From NCBI GenBank assembly GCA_903879995.1, contig CAIRNW010000224.1:1-11325 (forward strand): DNA of 11,325 nt. The letters are read 5' to 3'. The DNA is from an uncultured Bacteroidota bacterium. GTDB taxonomy: Bacteria; Bacteroidota; Bacteroidia; Chitinophagales; Chitinophagaceae. Below, piece after piece: positions 6,174 to 11,325 of the stretch (position 1 is the stretch's first letter; each line of letters starts with the position of its first letter). Position numbers and translations under genes: made by a program. The notes under the pieces were generated by a model that searched no databases, was not told where the DNA came from, and saw nothing but the letters and a program-made list of their open reading frames with translations.

Positions 6174-6881
6174 TTACAAATCAAAACTGGTATTCAGAAA
6201 TAACTGATGACGGGAAATAGCACGAGGATTGATATTGTGCCGACTCCACTGATATCCTATACTGATTTCCTGTGGCCCCCATTTCAGTTGCAAACCGTTA
6301 AAAAGCCGATTGTGGTCAAATTGTATTAATTCTTTTCGTTGACTGATAAAAAACTCATTTGTGAAATTATAATTGAGCTTGGTCTGTTTGTTGATTGTAG
6401 CCAGGGGCAATAGCCAGGTGTTTTGGATCCGCAATCTTGTTTGAAAAAAGTATGTAGCCTGATTCACATTTGTAAATCGTAATTCATACCAGGCTCTGTT
6501 TCTGCTGATCAAATTTTTTACTGGAAAAGTTCTTTGAATACCATAGGTAGAACGCAGCTCCAAAAAATCTTTTATATCCCCTTGACTATTGAATATTTCA
6601 CGAGATCCGTGGTAGGAGAGCGGGCTGGAACTTATCACCCATTTAGAGGGTAGTTTCAAATAAATCCAGGGTCTGACTATGGTCAGCATCGATTCTTCCA
6701 GAATATTCTTATCGGATGTCCAATAATTAGCTTGTCTTCGGTGGTGGAGCTCAAGCCCCACACCCAGTTTAGGCTGAACCCAGTGATTTAAGTTTAATCG
6801 AATCCAGCCTTCGTAACGGTCTTGTGAATACCCTAGCGCTGATAATGCCAATAAGAAAAATAACAACCCATATTTCTTCAT
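6174..6881 (-). CDS. DUF2490 outer-membrane beta-barrel protein
   Basis: The protein has 235 residues. A signal peptide (MKKYGLLFFLLALSALGYSQ) is cut near residue 19 or 20. The rest alternates polar and hydrophobic residues with many aromatics, as in a beta-barrel, and the chain ends in a strand-like LFLNTSFDL with a nearly terminal aromatic. Length and pattern match DUF2490, predicted outer-membrane proteins common in Bacteroidota. Its ATG shares one base with the stop of the rhodanese gene upstream (TGATG), so it is translated with the sulfur enzymes. A role as a pore for sulfur anions is possible from context only; DUF2490 proteins have no established substrate. Confidence 0.8.
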   Translation of the reverse strand: MKKYGLLFFLLALSALGYSQDRYEGWIRLNLNHWVQPKLGVGLELHHRRQANYWTSDKNILEESMLTIVRPWIYLKLPSKWVISSSPLSYHGSREIFNSQGDIKDFLELRSTYGIQRTFPVKNLISRNRAWYELRFTNVNQATYFFQTRLRIQNTWLLPLATINKQTKLNYNFTNEFFISQRKELIQFDHNRLFNGLQLKWGPQEISIGYQWSRHNINPRAISRHQLFLNTSFDL

Positions 6882-7159
6882 CAGGCTAGTTTAAGCATAT
6901 CCTCTAAACCTCCGCCATTATAAAGGTTCTCAAAGCCTTGTTGTTTTAAGAACTGTAGGGCCATGCCACTTCTGTTGCCACTACGACAGTACAATACAAT
7001 AGGTCCCTCGAACGCCTCAAATTCACTTACTCGTTGTGATAATTCTTCTAGTGGTATATTGATGGCGCCTGGATATTGTCCCATTTCAACTTCCCAAGTA
7101 CTTCTCACATCAACAATAGTAGTGTCAGCTTGTTTTACGATTTCTTTTAGGGTAGACAT
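6881..7159 (-). CDS. Single-domain rhodanese sulfurtransferase
   Basis: The protein has 92 residues, the compact size of GlpE/PspE-type rhodaneses. Landmarks are D17-V-R19, PGAINIPLEEL, and the active loop C58-R-S-G-N-R followed by SGMALQFLKQQGF and a GG turn near the end. No signal peptide is present, so it is cytoplasmic. It lies 18 bases after the CstB-like gene and overlaps the DUF2490 start. It probably passes sulfane sulfur between thiosulfate or polysulfide and thiols such as thioredoxin or glutathione-like compounds, complementing the persulfide dioxygenase. The exact donor and acceptor cannot be read from the sequence. Confidence 0.93.
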   Translation of the reverse strand: MSTLKEIVKQADTTIVDVRSTWEVEMGQYPGAINIPLEELSQRVSEFEAFEGPIVLYCRSGNRSGMALQFLKQQGFENLYNGGGLEDMLKLA

Positions 7160-7177
7160 AGTTTATAATTTCAATTT

Positions 7178-8596
7178 TTACAGTAGGGTAGAGGGGCATA
7201 CATATTCACTGATCTTGAATTTTCCGCTATCCTTAATAGCTTTGAACCCGCCCTTTACATCAATTAGCTTATCATAGCCTCTGGCACGTAAAATGGATGT
7301 AAAAATCATGGAGCGGTAGCCTCCTGCACAGTGTACGTAGTAGGTTTTATTCTTATCAAGTTGAGCCATGCTATCATTAATCACATCCAAGGGTGCATTT
7401 TCTGCATCTAGAAGGTGTTCGCTTCCGTATTCACTTTTTTTCCGTACATCTAAAATATTTACAGATTCTTTTTCCAGAATGGCAGCTAATAAATCAGCAT
7501 CTACCGATTGAATCTGATCAATTTCTTTACCTGCTTGTTTCCAGGCTGCAAATCCCCCTTTCAAGTAGCCAATGGTGTGATCATATCCTACACGTGCCAA
7601 TCTTGTTATCACTTCTTCCTCTCTTCCTTCATCACAAACCAATAAAATTTCTTGTTTGATATCCGGTATCATCGCACCTACCCAAGGAGCAAACTGACCA
7701 TCAATGCCAATATTGATTGAGTTTGGTATAAATCCAGGTGCAAATGTTTGTGGCGCACGCGTATCCAGAATCAAGGCGCCTGTTTCGTTGGCGGCTGTCT
7801 CAAATGCATCCGGACTCAGGGCTTGTTGACCACGCTCTAATACCTTGTCGATGCTTTCATATCCCTGAATGTTCAACATTACATTTAATGGAAAGTAGGC
7901 GGGTGGTGCGGCTAAGCCATTGGTGACTTCTTTGATGAACTCTTCTTTGGTCATATCGGCACGTAGTGCGTAATTATTTTTCTTTTGATTTCCTAAGGTG
8001 TCTGTAGTTTCCTTGCTCATGTTTTTTCCGCAAGCACTGCCCGCTCCATGTGCAGGATAAACAATAACACTATCCGGTAATGGCATGATTTTATTGCGAA
8101 GTGAATCGAAAAGATAGCCGGCTAATTTTTCTTGGGTTAAATCACTGGCTACTTTTTGTGCCAAATCAGGACGTCCAACATCTCCAATAAAAAGGGTGTC
8201 GCCGGAGAATAATGCAGTGGGTGTACCTTGCTGATCCAGCAAAAGATAACAGGTGCTTTCCATGGTGTGCCCAGGAGTATGTAATACTTTCAAAGTCAGT
8301 GCACCTACTTTGAACTCCTGTCCATCTTTAGCAATGATAGACTCAAAAGCCGGGTTTGCATTGGGTCCGTATACAATGGGGGCTCCAGTTTTTTTACTCA
8401 GGTCAATATGACCGGAAACAAAGTCTGCGTGAAAGTGCGTTTCGAATACGTATTTTATAGTGGCACCATTGCGTGCAGCTTTCTGCATGTAAGGCGCTAC
8501 CTCACGAAGCGGATCAATTACTACTGCTTCACCATTACTTTCAATGTAATAAGCGCCTTGTGCTAAGCAACCCGTGTAAATTTGTTCAATTTTCAT
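7178..8596 (-). CDS. CstB-like persulfide dioxygenase with two rhodanese domains
   Basis: The protein has 472 residues. Residues 1-245 form a metallo-beta-lactamase fold domain of the ETHE1 type, with H54-x-H56-x-D58, H110, D133 and H183 visible; the iron is normally held by two histidines and one aspartate of this set. C189 (GSACGKNMS) lies where CstB has its dioxygenase-domain cysteine. Residues about 255-360 form a first rhodanese domain with C321 in an atypical loop (CDEGREE). Residues about 363-460 form a second with a CAGGYR loop (C423). CstB of Staphylococcus has this order and oxidises persulfides to thiosulfate. The chain is cytoplasmic, with no signal peptide. It leads the four-gene cluster behind a Crp-type palindrome. 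Confidence 0.93.
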   Translation of the reverse strand: MKIEQIYTGCLAQGAYYIESNGEAVVIDPLREVAPYMQKAARNGATIKYVFETHFHADFVSGHIDLSKKTGAPIVYGPNANPAFESIIAKDGQEFKVGALTLKVLHTPGHTMESTCYLLLDQQGTPTALFSGDTLFIGDVGRPDLAQKVASDLTQEKLAGYLFDSLRNKIMPLPDSVIVYPAHGAGSACGKNMSKETTDTLGNQKKNNYALRADMTKEEFIKEVTNGLAAPPAYFPLNVMLNIQGYESIDKVLERGQQALSPDAFETAANETGALILDTRAPQTFAPGFIPNSINIGIDGQFAPWVGAMIPDIKQEILLVCDEGREEEVITRLARVGYDHTIGYLKGGFAAWKQAGKEIDQIQSVDADLLAAILEKESVNILDVRKKSEYGSEHLLDAENAPLDVINDSMAQLDKNKTYYVHCAGGYRSMIFTSILRARGYDKLIDVKGGFKAIKDSGKFKISEYVCPSTLL

Positions 8597-8623
8597 AGTT
8601 CGTTATTTTAATCATTTCAGCTA

Positions 8624-8631
8624 CAAAATTC
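8624..8631 (-). promoter_or_regulatory. Possible -7 promoter element for the CstB-like gene
   Basis: GAATTTTG on the minus strand has one mismatch to TAnnTTTG. Its last G is 35.5 bases from the centre of the palindrome at 8651-8668, almost the same distance as at soxB and tauE. A transcript would have a leader of about 25 bases before the ATG at 8596. No -33 TTTG is visible, which suits an activator-dependent promoter. Confidence 0.4.
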
Positions 8632-8650
8632 GGGATTTCATTTGCTGCCA

Positions 8651-8668
8651 ATGTGATTCTTATCACAT
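8651..8668. promoter_or_regulatory. Crp/Fnr-type operator upstream of the CstB-like gene
   Basis: ATGTGAT-TCTT-ATCACAT is a perfect palindrome with 7-base arms, the longest of the three in the window and very close to the Crp consensus TGTGA-N6-TCACA. It fills part of the 75-base gap between tauE and the CstB-like gene. It is not followed by a T run on either strand, so it is not a terminator. Confidence 0.75.
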
Positions 8669-8671
8669 CAT

Positions 8672-9511
8672 TTAATGGCCAGCACCCCAGCCTTCTTTTA
8701 CTAATATATAAATGCCCATAACTAATACAAACCAGCCAAATCCTTTTTTTAGCTTGTTTCCATCTATCTTTTTACTCAGTTGATTACCAACTATGATACC
8801 CCCCACTGCCATAGCGGTAACAAATCCTAATAACACCCAATCAATTTTTTGTTCAGTTAAATCACCCGTAAACCCTATCAGTGATTTTGCAGCTATAATC
8901 AACAACGATGTTCCTACCGCTTGTTTCATGGGCAGTCCTGTGAGTATCACCAATGCGGGTATTATTAAAAAGCCTCCTCCAGCACCAACCAGCCCAGTCA
9001 ACAGCCCCACCACTGCTCCCTCTACCAGTATTAAGGGATAATTAAATGACTGTGGTTTAGCTTCAACTGTGCCCAAGGATTTCTGTGTTCGGATCATCGA
9101 AAATGAAGCAGCTACCATCAATAGCGCAAAGAGCAGCATTAGTAACACGCTTTTTGTGAGAATAAAATTTCCCCATTGTCCAAGCTCAGTTGGAATAGCA
9201 GGAAGGATCCATTTACGCGTGGCATACACGGTGAGGATCGAAGGGGCACCAAAGATCAATGCTGTTTTCAGGTTTACCTGTCCCTGTTTGTATTTGGGAT
9301 AAGCGCCAATAGCACTTGTTGCACCCACAATAAATAGGGAGTAAGCAGTGGCTTGCAGGGGATCTACGCTAAACAAATAAACCAATACGGGCACAGTTAG
9401 TATAGAACCACCCCCACCAATCAATCCCAGGGAAAGGCCGATTAATAACGAGGCAATAGCTCCAAAAATTAAGCTGATTTCGAACTGAAGTGAAAGTAGA
9501 AGTGTTGTCAT
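8672..9511 (-). CDS. TauE/SafE family anion permease (probable sulfite exporter)
   Basis: The protein has 279 residues from the ATG at 9511; a TTG at 9520 would add only three residues and is less likely. The sequence is almost wholly hydrophobic, with about eight membrane segments arranged as two repeats. Each repeat starts with the family's glycine-rich motif: GLIGGGGSILTVPVLVYL near the N-terminus and GLVGAGGGFLIIPALVIL in the second half. TauE/SafE proteins export sulfite, sulfoacetate or related anions. Next to a persulfide dioxygenase, removal of sulfite from the cytoplasm is the natural reading. It is transcribed separately from the regulator upstream, behind its own palindrome. The substrate is inferred from context. 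Confidence 0.9.
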   Translation of the reverse strand: MTTLLLSLQFEISLIFGAIASLLIGLSLGLIGGGGSILTVPVLVYLFSVDPLQATAYSLFIVGATSAIGAYPKYKQGQVNLKTALIFGAPSILTVYATRKWILPAIPTELGQWGNFILTKSVLLMLLFALLMVAASFSMIRTQKSLGTVEAKPQSFNYPLILVEGAVVGLLTGLVGAGGGFLIIPALVILTGLPMKQAVGTSLLIIAAKSLIGFTGDLTEQKIDWVLLGFVTAMAVGGIIVGNQLSKKIDGNKLKKGFGWFVLVMGIYILVKEGWGAGH

Positions 9512-9517
9512 AATCGG

Positions 9518-9525
9518 CAAACCTA
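9518..9525 (-). promoter_or_regulatory. Possible -7 promoter element for tauE
   Basis: TAGGTTTG on the minus strand matches TAnnTTTG exactly. Its last G is 36.5 bases from the centre of the palindrome at 9548-9561. If used, transcription would begin only a few bases before the ATG at 9511, giving a nearly leaderless message and excluding the TTG at 9520 as start. GTATTTTG at 9534-9541 is a weaker alternative that the operator would partly cover. Confidence 0.35.
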
Positions 9526-9547
9526 TTCGATCTCAAAATACAGAAAG

Positions 9548-9561
9548 GTGACCTCTGTCAC
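9548..9561. promoter_or_regulatory. Crp/Fnr-type operator upstream of tauE
   Basis: GTGAC-CTCT-GTCAC is a perfect palindrome that overlaps the last codon and stop of the regulator gene and lies 37 bases before the tauE ATG. It shares both arms exactly with the soxB site. Because it sits at the end of the regulator's own gene, it is placed to control tauE and not the regulator. Confidence 0.7.
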
Positions 9562-10178
9562 GCTTGTAATTCAATCTTGTTTCGATTCAACTTTAAAAGC
9601 CCCCGCTGTTCCATTTTCTTCAATAATCTTGAAATGACTTCTCGGGAACTATTCAGGTCTTCGGCAATTTGCTGATGTGAAAGTTCAATGACGGTCTTTC
9701 CTGTTTTATCTCGATAGCGATTCAAGTAAATTTCTAGTCGTTCGTCCATATTTCTAAAAGCCACATCATCCACCACGGCAAGCAACTCATCAAAACGACT
9801 ACGATAAGTTTGAATTACAAATTGGTACCAGCTTTTATACTCTTTAATTAATGAATCCATTAGCTGTACCGGTAAAAGCAAAATTTGTGTATCCTCCTCT
9901 GCACGGGCAGTAATTTCACTGGCACTGGATTGAATTGCACAAATCATAGAAACCGCACAAGCTTGACCAGGTCCGAGATAATACATTAAAAACTCCCCAC
10001 CTTCTGGCCCCTCTCTGTAAATTTTTACTCGTCCCTCTAGCACCAGCGCAGTTGATTTAATATACTGACCCGTGCGCATGATAAGTTCCCCTGCTTTATA
10101 CTCTTTTAAAACAGCTTCCTTTTCTAAAATTGAAAGCAGTGGTGGTTCAAATTGTGGGAAAAGTACTTTCCAGTTCAT
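9558..10178 (-). CDS. Crp/Fnr family transcriptional regulator, probable sulfur-responsive activator
   Basis: The protein has 206 residues. Residues about 10-110 form the cyclic-nucleotide-type beta roll (AGELIMRTGQ, LEGRVKIYR), residues 110-140 the dimer helix and 145-204 a winged helix. The recognition helix S178-R179-E180-V-I-S183-R184 has Arg and Glu where Crp contacts the G-T-G-A half-site. The cAMP pocket (GE...RSA) is replaced by GQAC74AVSMIC80AIQSS, so cAMP binding is unlikely; the two cysteines could sense redox state or sulfane sulfur. No Fnr-type N-terminal iron-sulfur cysteines are present. The start overlaps murF by 4 bases (ATGA). Three palindromes that fit its helix lie upstream of the sulfur units, so it is their likely regulator. 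The signal it senses is inferred. Confidence 0.9.
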   Translation of the reverse strand: MNWKVLFPQFEPPLLSILEKEAVLKEYKAGELIMRTGQYIKSTALVLEGRVKIYREGPEGGEFLMYYLGPGQACAVSMICAIQSSASEITARAEEDTQILLLPVQLMDSLIKEYKSWYQFVIQTYRSRFDELLAVVDDVAFRNMDERLEIYLNRYRDKTGKTVIELSHQQIAEDLNSSREVISRLLKKMEQRGLLKLNRNKIELQA

Positions 10179-11325
10179 ACAGGATCAGTTAATATAGTTT
10201 CCATTTTCATGCTGCGGCTACCTTTGATTAGAAAATGCGTGTTAGAGAAGTTTTGTTTACGAAACCAATCCGCCGCCTCCTGCGAATTTTTAAATTGATG
10301 ATAAGGATGTGCAATTTCGCTAAAACCATCTCCTACCAGCACCACTTCTTTCCAGTTGTAAGAATGAATTAAATTGACTAATTGCTGATGCTCTTGTTGA
10401 CTCTCTGCGCCTAGTTCTGCCATGGAGCCTAGTAATAGTACTTTTTGAGCCGCTTCCAATTTGCTAAAATTTTGAATCGCTACCTGCATACTACTAGGGT
10501 TAGCATTGTATGCATCCAGAATGATAGTGTTGGTATTTTTTTGAACTAATTGTGATCGACTATTAGTGGGTTGATAATTTTCAATGGCATTTTTTATTTT
10601 ATCGGCCTCTATCCCAAAGTGTCTACCTACACTGGCCGCTAATAGTACATTCGCTAAATTATAATCACCCACTAATTGCGTTTGAATGGCTGGAAGCGCT
10701 TCATGTTTTTCACTGGATTGAATGGTTACCTGTAGATAAGGATCTGCTGACTTTATAGTTCCAATTGTTTGCGCCTCCTTAGTCCCATAGGTTACAATAT
10801 TGGAAATACCCATTGACATCGGGTGTAGGTAATCAAGATCCTGGTTTAAAAAAATTGTGCCCTGGTTGGCCCTTATAAAATCATATAGTTCGCCCTTTCC
10901 TTTTCTAACCCCCTCTACACCGCCAAATCCTTCGAGATGTGCTTTACCACAATTGGTAATAATCCCATGCGTGGGTAAGACGTAGGTACAATAGCCGGCG
11001 ATCTCCTTTTGATGATTAGCTCCCATTTCGATTACAGCAATCTCCGCATCTTTTTGAACGCGCAGCAAAGTAAGGGGGATACCAATGTGGTTGTTCAGAT
11101 TTCCTTGTGTTGTATAAGTTCGGAAATTAGTTGCCAGCACGGCGTTCACTAGTTCCTTGGAAGTGGTCTTTCCATTACTTCCAGTGATAGCAATAAAAGG
11201 AATATTGAATTGTTGACGATGAAATTTTGCCAGTTGCTGTAGTGTGGTTAATGTGTTTTCAACCACAATGGTTCGTTCATCTATGTAGGCGGTTGCATCA
11301 TCAATGATAGCAAGTGCGGCACCGG
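10175..11325 (-). CDS. murF: UDP-N-acetylmuramoyl-tripeptide--D-alanyl-D-alanine ligase, N-terminus missing
   Basis: The frame is open to the right edge (first whole codon at 11323), so the gene continues outside and the GTG at 11266 is internal: the 19 residues before it (ending YIDERTI) match the MurF N-terminal domain. The 382 visible residues contain the ATP loop GSNGKTTSKE, the central motif EMGANHQKEI, HLEGFGG, the DAYNANPSSM motif, and the late GSMAELG and KGSRSMKME motifs. About 50 residues are missing compared with the usual length. MurF adds D-Ala-D-Ala to the cell-wall precursor in the cytoplasm. Its stop overlaps the regulator start (ATGA), so the two are co-transcribed. Confidence 0.95.
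   Translation of the reverse strand, partial: GAALAIIDDATAYIDERTIVVENTLTTLQQLAKFHRQQFNIPFIAITGSNGKTTSKELVNAVLATNFRTYTTQGNLNNHIGIPLTLLRVQKDAEIAVIEMGANHQKEIAGYCTYVLPTHGIITNCGKAHLEGFGGVEGVRKGKGELYDFIRANQGTIFLNQDLDYLHPMSMGISNIVTYGTKEAQTIGTIKSADPYLQVTIQSSEKHEALPAIQTQLVGDYNLANVLLAASVGRHFGIEADKIKNAIENYQPTNSRSQLVQKNTNTIILDAYNANPSSMQVAIQNFSKLEAAQKVLLLGSMAELGAESQQEHQQLVNLIHSYNWKEVVLVGDGFSEIAHPYHQFKNSQEAADWFRKQNFSNTHFLIKGSRSMKMETILTDPV

Noticed and set aside
8651..8668. Palindrome after tauE read as a terminator
   Set aside because: The stem has only 7 pairs and no T run follows on either strand, while its sequence fits the operator consensus shared with two other gaps.
9518..9520. TTG as start of tauE
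   Set aside because: An ATG follows three codons later at 9511, and the TTG forms part of the best promoter-like box.
11264..11266. GTG as start of murF
   Set aside because: The frame continues upstream to the window edge with sequence typical of the MurF N-terminal domain, so this codon is internal.
1..11325. Mobile element, CRISPR array or recent transfer
   Set aside because: No transposase, integrase, terminal inverted repeats or spaced repeats were seen, and composition looks even across the genes by eye. The tRNA could serve as an integration site, but no attachment-site duplication is visible inside the window.

Overview
The window looks like the chromosome of a Bacteroidota bacterium, most likely near Chitinophagaceae; the family guess is an inference from protein style and AT-rich codon use, not a measurement. 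Supporting signs are the DUF2490 barrel, DUF6132 and DUF983 small proteins, the split YeeE/YedE pair typical of this phylum, almost no Shine-Dalgarno sites, and possible TAnnTTTG-type promoters. Every gene I can support lies on the minus strand, so transcription runs from high to low coordinates. There is no insertion sequence, CRISPR array or integrase.

From right to left: murF (cut by the right edge, open to base 11323) overlaps by 4 bases a Crp/Fnr-family regulator. Next is a TauE/SafE sulfite exporter. Then comes a four-gene cluster: a CstB-like persulfide dioxygenase with two rhodanese domains, a single-domain rhodanese, a DUF2490 outer-membrane barrel, and a secreted rhodanese-DsrE fusion. 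Then comes a seven-gene, tightly packed cluster: soxB, a TsdA-like dihaem cytochrome c, two half-size YeeE/YedE thiosulfate-transporter proteins, a DUF6132 membrane protein, a thioredoxin and a DUF983 protein. A tRNA-Ser(GGA) and a strong intrinsic terminator close this block. At the left edge is the N-terminus of a Tat-exported [2Fe-2S] subunit of a xanthine-dehydrogenase-type oxidoreductase.

Taken together this is a sulfur-oxidation and sulfane-sulfur-handling island. The CstB-like enzyme would oxidise persulfides in the cytoplasm to sulfite or thiosulfate, and TauE would export sulfite or a similar anion. In the periplasm the TsdA-like cytochrome and SoxB would act on thiosulfate, and the YeeE pair would move thiosulfate across the inner membrane. 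The usual Sox partners (SoxXA, SoxYZ, SoxCD) are absent from the window; whether they lie elsewhere cannot be seen.

The best new signal is regulatory. Three near-identical palindromes (GTGAY-N4-RTCAC) sit in the three gaps that precede the three sulfur transcription units (soxB, the CstB-like gene, tauE), and I found no others by eye. The adjacent Crp/Fnr regulator has an R-E-x-x-S-R recognition helix that fits a GTGA half-site, lacks the cAMP-pocket residues and has two cysteines (C74, C80) in their place. In all three cases a nAnnTTTG element lies 35.5 to 36.5 bases downstream of the palindrome centre, as expected for class II activation. This suggests a local sulfur-sensing regulon controlled by the regulator encoded beside it.
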